Shown piece by piece: positions 46,996 through 58,368 of a DNA stretch of 64,000 nt. Position numbers and translations under genes: made by a program. The notes under the pieces were generated by a model. The model was given only the letters and a program-made list of their open reading frames with translations, was not told the DNA's origin and made no database searches. Source of the stretch: Multifurca ochricompacta (taxonomy: Eukaryota > Basidiomycota > Agaricomycetes > Russulales > Russulaceae); the NCBI GenBank assembly GCA_022496185.1, contig WTXG01000007.1, forward strand, positions 372,001 through 436,000, in the 5' to 3' direction. Every line of letters starts with the position of its first letter. Within the stretch, counting starts at the first letter, position 1.

Positions 46996-48512
46996 ATGTC
47001 TCTTCCTGGAGACGCACCAGTAAAGGCTGCAAGCACACTTCCAATTATAAACATAGCACCTTGGATTGAAGGTCATGATCAAAAAGGTCGTCTTTCTACC
47101 GCTGCTGCTATTCATGCTGCATGCCTGGAATTCGGCTTCTTCTATCTCGACATCTCCTCATATATAGCCACAGAAGAGCCTGAAGAACTTGCACACATTG
47201 CACGCGAATTCTTCAGTCTCCACAAGAGGAGAAAGATAAGTTTTCGTTGTCTAATCAGGACCACGCCAGAGGTGCGTTTTCAACGTCTGAAAACAATATT
47301 TTCAACGACAGACGCATCCTGATAGGATATCAAAGGTTGAAGGAGAATGTAACTATGGGAAAAGCTGATAGCCACGAAGGATTCGATTTTTACCGCCCAG
47401 TGGAGCACCCAGATAAGGGAAAGCTGCTCTGGGGCGAGAACCAGTGGCCGTCTATTCCCGGGTTCCGCGAAAAGTACGAGGTTTGGATAAACAAGATGAA
47501 GGCCCTTGGCCTCGCCGTCATGCATGCGTAGCCCCTCGTTTATTTATCTTGTCGTATTGTGTCTGAAGCGCTCGCAGAATGGCGACGGGTCTCGGAGTGA
47601 CAGACACCGAATGGGAAGACCTCAAAGCCAAGGTTGATGACAGTTTTTGGGTGATGCGCATCCTGGGTTGGCCGGTCGTCTACACACCACTTCCCAGTTT
47701 CTCACTTGGAGGCTAGGGTACCCACCTCTTCCTAATGATGACGATGGATTTTCTTGTGGCGCTCACAAGTAAGGTCTCATACACCGTCTTTGGTTCAACA
47801 CTTAGCGCGGTTTTTATTAGGGACTATGGATGCCTCACGTAAGGTCCCTCCCCTGCTTGCTTGCGGTACCCACTGCATCTGCATCTTGGGCAGGTTCCTA
47901 TGGACGGACCCCACGCGGGGCGCGCTGCAAGTATTCCTGCCGCAGCAGTTCCTGGCAATCGAGAACCCCGGTGCCATACTCCGGCAAGAAGGCATAGAGG
48001 AAGGAATCTGGATCACTGTGGATCCTGTCCCAGGTTGCATTGTCTGCAACATCGGAGAGAGTCCGTAAATATTGCCTTGGATGATACAGTCTGAAACCTG
48101 ACATCTGATCATCATATACTAGTGTGGGAGATTTGGACAAACGGCCTTTACAAGAGCACTCTTCATCGTGTAATACACAGAGGGTCTAACTATCGGTAAG
48201 CTCGATTAGGTTGAACGTGTCTATCAATTCGCTCAACTCTTGGCTCTAGTGTGTCGTGAGTGAACTCGCTCTAGTTATTAAACCCAGGCTTTGACCGAAG
48301 CTAGGATACCCTTTTTTTTCGAGCCCAACTTCGATGCAAAAGTCGCACCACTCGCGGCTGCACTCCGCATCCAGGAAGAGCTAAACTTGGCCTCTGAGAG
48401 TCACCACCTTCTCAAACAGATGAGCAAGACGTATGAACCAACGGTCTACGGCAACTTCCTCCTGAACAAAGTCGGTAGTAATTTTACTACCGGCAAGGGC
48501 AAATACGATTAG
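46996..48512 (+). CDS. 2OG-Fe(II) oxygenase, isopenicillin-N-synthase-like, with 6- and 18-nt microexons
   Basis: Non-heme iron dioxygenase of the IPNS/flavanone-hydroxylase family. N-terminal DIOX_N block: STLPIINIAPWIEGHD, AAIHAACLEFGFFYLDIS, KFSLSNQDHARGYQRLKENV and SHEGFDFYRPVEHPDKGK. The iron site is H-x-D in CGAHK/DYGCLT: the Asp lies in an 18-nt exon (47821-47838). Then FLWTDPTRGALQVFLPQQ, WITVDPVPGCIVCNIGE, and WEIWTNGLYKSTLHRVIHRG with the distal His. The R-x-S cosubstrate motif is rebuilt only if a 6-nt exon TGTGTC (48250-48255) is spliced between CG and GATACCC, giving Y-R-V-S-I-P-F-F. The C-terminus ends NKVGSNFTTGKGKYD. One base seems lost near 47228. Substrate unknown; no biosynthetic cluster around it. 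Confidence 0.87.
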
Positions 48513-48741
48513 GGCTGACCAGACGGCTACGAGCTACAAAGAGGGAGCCAATTATGCTTATACACGATCTATCTCAATTTATTATGACAATATGTTTTTA
48601 CGTATGGTGGATCGAGTGGGGCATTCAAGCTCTTGTCCGAAACGCAGATGCAAGTACATACGCCAATGCCTACCTACCGCTGCGAATAAATTGTTCTGCC
48701 TGTGGCACCGAACGGGCCCTCAGGTACATGGACACGTTCGT

Positions 48742-50050
48742 CTAAATACCCACTCGCGGACCTGCGAGCCAGGGTTGTGAATTTGTATGCGCGTTTCGTG
48801 GTAGAGGTGGTGGTAGTGGTGGCTCCTCCCACCGAGGCTGCGCACCACTTAAGTGCAGGTGGGACGGGGGTGGTTGATCTGTCGACGCGGGCTCGACCCG
48901 ACTCTGAGGTTCAGACCGACGGGAACTGCGTCTTGCGCGGGGTTTTTGCTCTGACTCGGAAGATAGCATCGCATTCCCGTTTGAGTGTCCCTTGTTTTTG
49001 TCCTTCGATCGCGAGCTGCTAGTTCGTCCGTTTGACGTACGTGGTTTGCTTTTTGTGCGGCTGGGCGCGGATGATGACACTGGCCCGAGAAACTGGGTAG
49101 CGGGTGTGGTGGTAGCTGTTGTTGTTGTTGTTGCTATGGTGGTGGTGGTGGTGGTGGTAGTGGTAGTGGTGGCAGTTGTTGTCGCCGTTGTGGGTGTTGT
49201 GGCGGAAGAGACCGGGTGAGACGGTGTGGGAACGAGAAGGGTAGGTTTCGGGAGGGGGGACGAGACGAGACGCGCGCTGAGCGCAGGATCCTCGTCAATG
49301 CGTTCTTTCTCTTTGAAGGAATGCTCTCGAAAGCGACAGAAAGCGGAATGGGGAGAGGGACGATATCTGTTTGATAGGTGAGAGAAGTCAAGGTTTGAGC
49401 ATGATGAGGGACGCCACCTTCAAGAAATTTTAGAGATGAACTTTGAGCTGCGACCGTTGCTGGGTAGATAGTTTAATAAGGAGACAAGGGGAGGACATGG
49501 TAGGACGTACCCATATCGCGATAGCTGATGATACTTCGTTTCTCAGCGCTCGAAAGCTGATGACCCGCTCGAATGAAACGCTTAATGAATTCCTCCTGCA
49601 AGACGCGTCTGTCAAGTATTGCCACGTCAGACGATGGGACCTACTGTTGCAACCGACAAGGCAAATTGCGCCTCTTTCGACATTGGCCCGCTCTCCCCTG
49701 TAGACCAACGGTGAGAGGGTCCGTGATACTGTCCGGAAAGAACACATACCATCTGCTCGTAGAATGTTCTCGAGGCGAGTCGCTGGAACTAATGTATGTC
49801 CGGGAACGCGCTCACCCGATTTACGGTGGTGTTTCCGCTTCCCATTGACGGCTGTAGTACCCTGGGTTTGACCGCCTTCGTGTGTGGCTTCATCGTCGGG
49901 GTCTGGTTCTAGCTCTTCGCCATCTGGAAGACAGGCGATTTGGGTTTGTTCGTCGAGGTCTGAAGCAAGTTGGTCTTCTTCGTCATCATCTATCTCGATC
50001 TGCTCGTAAGGTACGGATACGGAGGAACCGTCGAGATAGATGGGGTCCAT
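48742..50050 (-). CDS. Second histone-fold protein (CHRAC/Dpb3-like) with Thr/Ala-repeat tail
   Basis: CBF/NF-Y-type histone-fold protein, a distant paralogue of the gene at 20215. The start is ATG at 50050 (MDPIYLDGSSVSVPYEQIEI), followed by a long acidic segment and RVPGHTLVPATRLENILRAD (helix 1). Helix 2 is split by introns: SKEAQFALSVAT then EEFIKRFIRAGHQLSSAEKR, SIISYRDM, and TVAAQSSSLKFLEGGVP (helix 3). A long tail has a Thr/Ala repeat (49101-49200) and basic Ser-rich stretch SKPRTSNGRTSSSRSKDKN. It ends QPWLAGPRVGI at 48742. One base seems lost near 49325. Probably chromatin or polymerase-associated; which complex cannot be told. Confidence 0.78.
49101..49200. repeat. GTT/GGT trinucleotide-rich tract in coding sequence
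   Basis: GTTGTTGTT, GGTGGTGGT and GTAGTG runs; on the minus strand they encode a Thr/Ala-rich segment of the histone-fold protein. Length variation between strains is likely. Confidence 0.85.
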
Positions 50051-50493
50051 GAGTGGTGGAGGTGGGATGGGAAAGACAGGAGGGCAAGGGGAAAAGGGGA
50101 TAGACAGGCGCAGAGAAAGGAGGGATGGGAAGGGAAGAGAAGTGGGGCAATACGTGGGCCCAACCAAGGTAGTTCAGGCGCAGGCGCAGGCGCGGAAACA
50201 AGTTATAGTGAAAGTGAGAGTGAAAGCGAAAAAGTGAACTGAGCGCGTCCGCGACCTTTTAAGTTTAAGATAAAAGAAAGTGTCTAGGTACATTAACCCA
50301 TACCTGTTGTTTCATTCATTCGAATTCGAATAAGCAAGCAAGGGTATGTAAATCAAGACTAGATGAGCGGGTAAGCAAGAGGAGCAAGCAAGAAAAAGAT
50401 AAGAAAGAAAATAATAATAATAATCATAATCATAATCATTCGGTAGTACGCGTAGCGTATACGGTACGGTACGAACTACTTTAACTTCATATA

Positions 50494-51137
50494 TCATTCA
50501 ATATTTACTTTAACAGCGTCATTCTCCTCCGCCTTTGGGATTTTTACCGTCAGGATGCCATCAGCCAATTTTGCAGTTACGCTGTTCGCATCTGCAGGTC
50601 TGGGCAGCCAAATTGTTCGCGTAAATCTGGAACTGCCTGTGAACGACCGCTCGACGGAGAGCTGATTGTTGCCGGCTTGAGCAGGTTGGACTGCCATAGA
50701 ATCTGTTTATACACCACATCAGACTCACGTCACGTCATTCCTGTTGTGATTATCAATACGTATTGCCCACCTTTCGAGGATCCTTCCACCCGTGGTGTGT
50801 CCGTGTCCGAATTGGAGACAGTTGATTCACCACCATTGACATAAATTCTCCTCTGCACAATGTTCCCTTCAATTGTGACACTGCGGTCGCCGTCTCCAAT
50901 ACGAACTTCCACGTCATCCCTTTTCACACCAGGAAGCTCGGTCTCAATGATGTAATGATTCCCTTCCTCAGATATATCCACCGCTGGACGCGCCAAGCGT
51001 GGTGTGGTAAAGAAAGGGTCGTCGTCGAAAATCGACCTTGAGGGGACTCTAAAGGTACCAAGTCTCCCCCGTAAGGGCTCTTCTAGCATTCGGAAAAGCG
51101 GACGAAATTCATTGAAAAGTTGACGAGTGATAGACAT
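50494..51137 (-). CDS. Small heat-shock protein HSP20
   Basis: Alpha-crystallin-domain chaperone that holds unfolding proteins. The start is ATG at 51137 (MSITRQLFNEFRPLFRMLEE). The domain begins PAVDISEEGNHYIIETELPG then VKRDDVEVRIGDGDRSVTIE, has a long loop with Gly/Ser/Asp (VNGGESTVSNSDTDT), and after one intron (about 50700-50765) continues QLSVERSFTGSSRFTRTIWL then PRPADANSVTAKLADGILTV, ending in K-I-P-K and a short acidic tail. Order fits fungal Hsp20. No clear heat-shock element array was seen upstream, but the 5' flank has a CACGTGATGTCACGTG motif at about 51249-51264. Confidence 0.92.
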
Positions 51138-51330
51138 GATGTTGTATGTCAATGCCCGCTCGTTCCTTACTCCTTACTCCCTGCTCTGCTCCTACTCCTG
51201 AATCTCTACTCCACTCCACTCCACTCCACCCGTGGCCGCCCCATCTTCCACGTGATGTCACGTGTCCTGCAATTAGCGTGGCGCTTGGCACCTGCACTTG
51301 CACTCACACTCACACTTTACAATACAAACG

Positions 51331-52977
51331 ATGTTTTACCGCGGTGATTTTGTTCACACAGAGGAGCTTTCAAATATCGAGATCTTTCGCGATTATTTAT
51401 TAGGCAAGCTTTCATACAGCATGCATTATTTTTTTTCATCGTGTCTTGCCAACCAACCCCGTGTCTCAGCTATCGATTCTGCGGGTTACATCTCCCATTT
51501 CGAAAATGCATCGACTCTTCTTTCTCGTTCCCTCCTTTCAAAGGAATCAGAAGACAGAATCGTGCTGATTCCTCCTGGCAGTTTTCTTCTTCCGACATTC
51601 TGCGATCTTCATCTACACGCCCCGCAATTCCTGTACCAGGGAACGGGCCTTCATCTACCTCTGATGGAGTGGTTGAACGAGTATGCTTTTAAGGCTGAAG
51701 AGCGTCTAGACCAAGATCCCAATCTTGCAAAACGTGTTTATACGCGACTTGGTGAGAGACTTGTCGAGAATGGTACTGGGGCGGTATCACTATTCGGCAC
51801 CATCAAAGAGGAGACAAAGTACGACTGATCCTCCTCTCCTGTTCTCCACTGAAACCCACCCTTTCGAAGCCTTATCCTCGCCGAGACGATGCAGCAAATA
51901 GGCATACGCGCTTTTGTCGGCAAACTGTCCATGGACATCTCAACGCGCCCCACCTACATTGAGTCCACACATTCTGAATCCCTCGCCTCGGTCCGCTCAT
52001 TTATCGATCGCACCCGGGCGCTTACTGCTCACCTTCCCGATCACGCTCGCCTCATTGAACCAGTATTGACGCCCCGCTTTGTTCCGACATGTTCAGACGC
52101 CCTGTTACAGGGCCTAGGAGAACTAGCACAACAGACTGGGGTCATGGTACAGAGTCATCTTGCTGAGGCAAAAGATCAAGTTAAAGCCGTCCGGGAAACT
52201 CGTGGCACGAGCGACCTTGAAGTATTTGAACGTGTAAGTCACTTTAGAATTCTCAATTGTATCATTTAGGCCATACCCTGTCTAGGCCCAATTGTTGACT
52301 TCAAGAACGATCCAAGCGCATTGCACTTACCTTTCATCTGAGGAGTTTTCGCGTCTCGCTCGGCATGGCACCGCTATTGCACATTGTCCCCTCTCGAATG
52401 CGTATTTCTCTGCTCGCCAGCTTGCCCTCCGCGAGGCGTTGAATCGTGGTATATGCGTTGGCCTGGGCACCGACATCGCAGGTGGCTATAGTGTTGATGT
52501 TATGACAGCCATGCGGTGGGCAGTTGGCGTAGCCCGTATATCAGATGGTGCAAGGTTGGACAGGATTGAGGGCGATGCGACAGAGCCCGGGGATAAGACT
52601 GCGGTCAATACACGTGGTCTTGGTGTTGACTGGAAGGAGGCTCTGTATTTGGGGACGAGAGGTGGTGCCGTCGCCCTGGGCTTGGGCAGTGGCGTTTTCA
52701 AGATAGGCGTGCCTTTTGACGCCCAGCAGAGTACGCAACTATTCCTCCTTTCTTGTAGTTGATGGATCATATACTGATTCTCTTTTTCTTTCCCCCCCTA
52801 GTATGCCTTTTTAAAATCAACGGAGCACCAGAAGGCACAGGACCATTGGACTTTTTTGATATAGGCCATGAATCTGTCGATCTGTCCCCTGAAATGATTG
52901 AGAAATGGTGGTGTGTAGGTGATATAAGAAACCGAACGGGGATGTGGATTCAGGGTCGACAAATCCTCTTCAGGTAA
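51331..52977 (+). CDS. Guanine deaminase
   Basis: Amidohydrolase that turns guanine into xanthine in purine salvage and breakdown. The start is ATG at 51331 (MFYRGDFVHTEELSNIEIF). Motifs: FCDLHLHAPQFLYQGTGLHL (H-x-H metal site), PLMEWLNEYAFKAEERL, GAVSLFGTI, ILAETMQQIGIRAFVGKLSM, QSHLAEAKDQVK (His and Glu), TIQAHCTYLSSEEF, IAHCPLSNAYFSA and VGLGTDIAGGYSVDVMTAMR (catalytic Asp). The C-terminus is EKWWCVGDIRNRTGMWIQGR. The first intron (51404-51469) appears to use a GC donor and is 66 nt without stop, so the unspliced frame also stays open. Four further introns. Length is typical. Confidence 0.93.
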
Positions 52978-53221
52978 ATGTTGTTTTTATTTCCGCTTCC
53001 ATGAATAGGACAGAGTGGTCCGTGTGTCTTCTCAAGTCGGCATGCTGGACTCTTGTAATTGTCCATTTGTTAGCAATCCAGGCTTCTTGTTCGAGGCATG
53101 CATCACGAGTTTGGGTGCTATCAACCAAATCCTTTAACACAGCCTTTCGTATTCATGTAATTGCCAGGTATAAAGATGCTCTTTTAACCCCCGCCAAATT
53201 AATAGCAACCCCCAGCCCAGC

Positions 53222-54473
53222 ATGCTTTGCATCAACCCAGAGGCAGCCCCTTTTGCACTTTCCCCCAACAACCAAATCCCCAAGGCTATTCGTGACACCG
53301 TTTACTGGGATGACAATGGTGATGTCCTTCTCGTCACCAAAGATGGAATGGTCTTGCTCCTTCGCATGGATCTCTTACTTCGATACTCAGAGACGATCAG
53401 GAGTCTCCTTGCTCATATACCAGGAAATCCCCAGGAAGGCCTATGGACCCCTATACTCGAGCTCGAATGTAGCACTGCCGAGATGAGGACAGTACTCGAG
53501 TATCTTCTTTTAGAAGAGCAGTATGTGGTGGTATCTCCCGCGACCGAATTACTGCCCGACACTCCTTACAAACACACAGGGGAATACAGCCTTCCATCGA
53601 GTCTCTCGCCCGATACGCTTTTTCGGCGTATACTCTCGGGATTCAGAGACTAGATAGTGCAGCGCTGACTGGTCTCCTTACATGCGCACGCGAGAGGTTG
53701 TGCGCCTACGCCCATTGGGAAGGAACGACAGAATTTGGTGCCCCGCCCTTGAACCCTGTCCATGCCATTCGCGCCGCCCGCACCCTTCCTGAACCGGCTT
53801 CTTCCACGCTGGTCATCGCCTTCGTTGACGCATCCATTTTTGCCTTTGATGAAACCGCTATTTATCACCCAGATGACGCTCCAAGACTCCAGGGCACGAA
53901 CGACGAGGACACCCTTGCTCTTCTTCGAGAACGCAATGCTGAGCTTGTTGGCTCTCTACTCGATCTGTCCAAAACATTTGGGAGGCGCAGGACCCTTGCC
54001 AAAGTTGGTCGGCCATGCTGTAACTTCGAGCTTTTTGCAGCCGATCACACTCCTAACCTTCATATGACTGCCTCTATGAAAGGTCGTTGCGCCTTGTCGA
54101 TCATCACCGCTACGGGGGCGGAACTTGAGAGGGCCATGTCCCGGCGGATGCCCGCTCAGACTGAATCCCAGCAGGCAGGTCGACACCCCTCTGGGCTCAG
54201 CGACCACTTGCGTTGTTCGAGCTGTATTGCTGAACTTCACCAAGGAATGAAGAGATTGTATGGCCAGTGGTGGGAAGATATGGGCCGGCTTTTGATGGGG
54301 GAACCTCGAGACGGATGTTCCTCAGTTTGGGACGACGTCCGCAACAGTCTCGCAGCTTCTCAAACCCCTACAGCGCCGCTAAAAATCGCGGAAGAGATTT
54401 GGAAGGTTTTTTCAACGTATCTTTCCATCCCTTACAGGTCTGCAAGCAGTATTATGACGCCATCCATACGTGA
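53222..54473 (+). CDS. BTB/POZ-like protein
   Basis: Likely BTB-fold protein of the type expanded in agaricomycetes. MLCINPEAAPFALSPNNQIP leads to IRDTVYWDDNGDVLLVTKDG and VLLLRMDLLLRYSETIRSLL, comparable to the BTB D-x-x-F-x-V-H-x-x-L-x-x-S-x-x-F pattern, then LELECSTAEMRTVLEYLLLE. After an apparent missing base near 53642 the frame continues RLDSAALTGLLTCARERLCA, with a C-terminal helical region and a Cys pattern LRCSSCIAELHQGMKRLYGQ. The last few codons may be altered by a short intron (about 54407-54438). Function unknown, possibly a CUL3 adaptor; tail to tail with another BTB gene. Confidence 0.62.
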
Positions 54474-54646
54474 ATAATTTAATAGATCGTATCTACATAA
54501 CTATACCACGACCGGCGCCCGAGTCAACACAGAGTGAGAACGGGTGGCGCGGAATTACGACGGAAGATCGATAGCTAAGAGCTCCTTCCAACTCGGCAGA
54601 CCCACTACAGAAGGCAATTCCTCCCAAAGGCGCGTACGCAGCGCTG

Positions 54647-55637
54647 TCACTTCGTGGCGGAACGCGCGCTGGCAGGGCCTACAGATTGTTCATCGTCGTC
54701 AATCCATTGCATTGCTTGTGCCATGTTATGAAAAGGTCCCGTGCGGGGTGTGAATGACTGGTTAATGTTGGAAGCAAGGCGCGAGAACACCCGGCGGCAG
54801 TCCTTCGGTGCTCGACAATTAATGTCGACGGTACGTTCCCCGCAAGTGTTGCGAATAAAGTCAAGGATCGTGTTGACGCGATGCTGATACATAAGGGTAT
54901 ACTGAGACACGTCATGAATGGAAAGTTCGTTGGATGGGCGAGAGGGGTGCTTGTTCTGCAGCTTTGGGTGATCACCGCTCAGAAGTTGTTTCAACGAGTA
55001 GATGGACAAGAAATACAAAGCGGACGGGACGACGGTGCGCATGTTGACTTCGCGGGCAAGGTTGAGAACATGTAATGGGTGAACGTAGGGGTATGTTGTA
55101 CCATCGACCGAAGGAGCGGTCAATGCTTGGGCAACCATTTCATCATGCCCACGGATCGTGTGTGACCATGTTTCGGTCAGGTATCGGATGGCCTGGATAC
55201 GTAGATGGGTAACAAAATATTTGGAAGCCAAACGCAGTATCCCAGCTAAGAAATAAAAATCTTCCACATTCCGTTGATGAAACGTGCTGTCACAATGAAT
55301 TCAGTCAAAAATAAAAAGTACATCGAAATTGCATGACGCACACACCGTCGTATAGAGCCTTGATTAAATCTGAGAGCTCGTCGGGGAGATCATACATGCG
55401 GACGACAGGGCAACCGTCTATCTGTTCTATCGAATCGGCGCCTGAAGTGGGTTGGGGTTGGGGAATATCGAGCATAGTCTCAAAGACTTCGGATTGACGC
55501 GCCAAAACACCACGATGAACCTTGAAGGCCCTCGACGGGTTATGATTATCATCCTCGACTAGAAGTATAGTGTTCCCGTCCTCGAACCAAGGATTGCTAC
55601 GAGTAGTTGGTGGGATGGTAAAACGCAAGTCATCCAT
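54647..55637 (-). CDS. BTB/POZ-domain protein
   Basis: Clear agaricomycete BTB protein. MDDLRFTIPPTTRSNPWFED is followed by NTILLVEDDNHNPSRAFKVH and RGVLARQSEVFETMLDIPQP, the core BTB motif (V-H-R-x-x-L-x-x-x-S-x-x-F-x-x-M). Then RMYDLPDELSDLIKALYDGV and, after a short intron, EDFYFLAGILRLASKYFVTH and LRIQAIRYLTETWSHT, the typical C-terminal helices of this family. The end is a variable helical region with C-x-D-I-x-C. Such proteins are highly expanded in mushrooms and mostly uncharacterised. Confidence 0.85.
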
Positions 55638-55837
55638 GGGCCACTAATTGAGTGTTACCGGGCCAGAGGGAGAATGGATACTAGGAAATCGAGCTTTTGA
55701 TAAGTGCCGCTGTTGATGTGTACAGTAACAGTAGAATCATATCATATCATGAAGTTTGCTGCTGGCCTCTGGTCTTGAGCCCGAGCACTCTGCCGCCGCG
55801 GTGTCACCGCCTTCGCATCCCGCCAGCCGTGTACTGT

Positions 55838-58212
55838 ATGGCTTACTCTCCACCTTCACGCGCAGCAACTCCAGGTCCACAAACTCCCTCACGTCTCGTC
55901 ATAGCACCTTCTTTAAGACCGACTCATTCTCTCTCTAATCTACATGTTCACATGAGTGGGCTATCACCGGGGAGCACAACGTCCCATACTGGTGAAGAGA
56001 GCTCCGCGTCGTCCATAACCAACGTCGATATGAGCGACGGTATTCTTGTTCCAGAGGCAGACGCAGAAGTAGGAATGGTTGATGCGGAAGTTGGGGGTGC
56101 GTATGTTAGGGACAGCACCTCGTCTGGAGACGAGGAGTCCAAGAGAGCATTAAGGAATCACCCGAGAAGAACGCTAAGCAAGAAGGATTCGTATACAGGT
56201 CCGTGGCCAATAGCCATTCACGGCCCCAAAATGCGTTGAAACTCATGGTGGGCAGACGCAGACGTTGCTTCGCGTCGCAGTCGCAGAAGGAAAACGTCCG
56301 TAGATGTGGACGAAGTATCCTTGGAATTAGGTTCGGGTCTCATATCCTCCCTTGAGGTAGTTTGGATTGACCGAACCATCAGGAGACGCATTTCCTCCAC
56401 GACAATACTTTGTCCTTACTGATGCTGGCAAGCCTGTGTTCACAAGGCATTTAATCATTGTAACCGCTGACAACCCCGGCCGATGACCTATGTGCCCACA
56501 GTCGGTCCTTCGATCATGATTCGGATGACCTTGCATCTACCATTGGCATTATGCAAGCCTTAATATCCGTCTTCCTTGACGACGGGGATAAGCTGCGCTG
56601 CATCAATGCAGGCAACACCCGCATAAATATTCTTATGCGCTCGCCTCTTTATTACGCCTGCGTCTCATCCTGGGGCGAGCCTGAATCGGTGGTCAGTGAA
56701 AAGCTTTTCGTTCCGTATATCTCTCTTACGCCTAAGAAGCAAGACACGCTCCCATCTTGAGTACTTACACTTGCAGGTTCTGAGCGTTGTCACCGTCACC
56801 CAGCTGCGGCGGATATTCGAACGTCGAACAAACTTCGACCTTAGGCGTCTCCTCGGCGGTAAGCGTGGGGTTTGTCTAATCTTTCATTGTTGATACTGAT
56901 TATTTGAAAGGATCTGAAGTCCTTATCCACTCATTGCTAGACAGAGTGGAGACTGATATGGCCATGGGGACTTCTTCGCTTCATTGCTTGAAATTAGACT
57001 CCGTCGTGCGATCACGCGCTGCCAACCACCTCATACCGAGTTCTAAGATGAAAGTAAGAAACATACAGCATTCATTTATTCGTGTTTTTTTACGCCCACT
57101 AATTATTAGGACCTTCTATACCTTATTCTCGTTGCTCAAGGCCGTGTTATTACCCTTGCAAGACCCAAGAAACATTCAATTCACCCTGCCGGTAATAATG
57201 GCCACCCGATCTCTTTGCACGTCTCATCTCTAGTCCTTCATAGATCTCCACATATTAACGAACACAGCTCATTCTCCGTCCATAATAAATTCGTCCGCAT
57301 CCGCATCCTGGCTCCCCCTCTGCCTACCCAAATATAACCCATCTGGCTTTGTCAACGTGTTTGTCACCTTTCTACAGTCAGAAAAGCAATATCAAGACTC
57401 TGGTGCATCCGCCCCAGAATCCAAAGTAAAGCCAAGAATGAGCCTGCTTGGTGATTCGACTTTTCCGTCTCCCGCTGAGGAAGGTGATACTCCCAAAGCA
57501 GACCCGTTTCTTTACCGAAGGGACGGCAGCTTAAGTACTGATGTTGGACTCGTCTGTGTAACTGCCAACGGTGACTTTGAAGCTATACGAGCTTGGTGCG
57601 GTGTCGTTACTGGGGTAAGCTCTCTTCTGTATCTGTTTATGAGTTCTGATTGTGCCGCTTGCTCCAGCGACTTGAGAACGATGGCACATTGGCGAGTATC
57701 GAGAAAGCCATTCGCGATGGCTGACGGAATACAGCGTGGCCGATCTTAGCATCCCTGGCCTTCGCCATTTTATCTATAAGTCGAGGGCCCATGTACAAAT
57801 TACAACACCGATCTACGAAGAACCATATGATAATATAAACGAACGCAGACGGTCAGCGTTTAATGGTTTACCCCTCTATCCTTTCTGAAGCCAATTTAAG
57901 GCTGATCACGCTTTACCAATTATTGCATGACGGTATTCACGCAAGGTCGGGGCAAGATTTACCCCTCAAATTACAGTATATACGCACTGAGAAAGAGGCT
58001 GTTATGGGTTGGGTAAGGCCGATAGGTTGCTTAACTTGGCTGGGAGGGTGCTCAGACCGAACTACACACAGATCACGCAGCCCTTCGAAATGTACATTGC
58101 CGTGTCCCACGGGTTGCCAAAGAGCGCTGTAATTAGCGCAGCAAACGCTGTTGCACGGTGGGTAAAGAAAGAAGAGGGGAGGCTTTTCTTGCGTGATGCA
58201 CCTATATTCTGA
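55838..58212 (+). CDS. MON1: Vacuolar fusion protein MON1
   Basis: Longin-domain subunit of the Mon1-Ccz1 GEF, which activates Rab7/Ypt7 on late endosomes and vacuoles. The Ser/Pro-rich N-terminus (MAYSPPSRAATPGPQTPSRL) precedes QYFVLTDAGKPVF, DDLASTIGIMQALISVFLDD, DKLRCINAGNTRINILMRSP, LYYACVSSWGEPES, EYLHLQVLSVVTVTQLRRIF, VLIHSLLDRVETDMAMGTSS, RSRAANHLIPSSKMK, LGLVCVTANGDFEAIRAWCG-like LVCVTANGDFEAIRAWCG and HGLPKSAVISAANAVARWVK. It ends GRLFLRDAPIF. An intron at 56447-56501 uses a GC donor: FT then SRSFDHDSDD. At least ten introns. Confidence 0.92.
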
Positions 58213-58368
58213 TTCGGAAATATCGACCATCTGTAACTAAGCTTGCATATTAGAGTAACTTATACGCCTGTATGGTAGGTGAGTGGAACACAATTGCATC
58301 ACTTAACGGGTACCGCCGCCACTGGTCCATGTTCCGAGGGCTGCCAACTAATAGAGCGGTAGATGAAA

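Noticed and set aside
48250..48304. Loss of the R-x-S serine in the 2OG oxygenase
   Set aside because: A 6-nt exon with proper splice borders restores it exactly, which is simpler than losing two conserved residues.
46996..48512. Isopenicillin N synthase (beta-lactam cluster)
   Set aside because: Only the general IPNS-like oxygenase motifs are present and no ACV synthetase or other cluster gene lies nearby.
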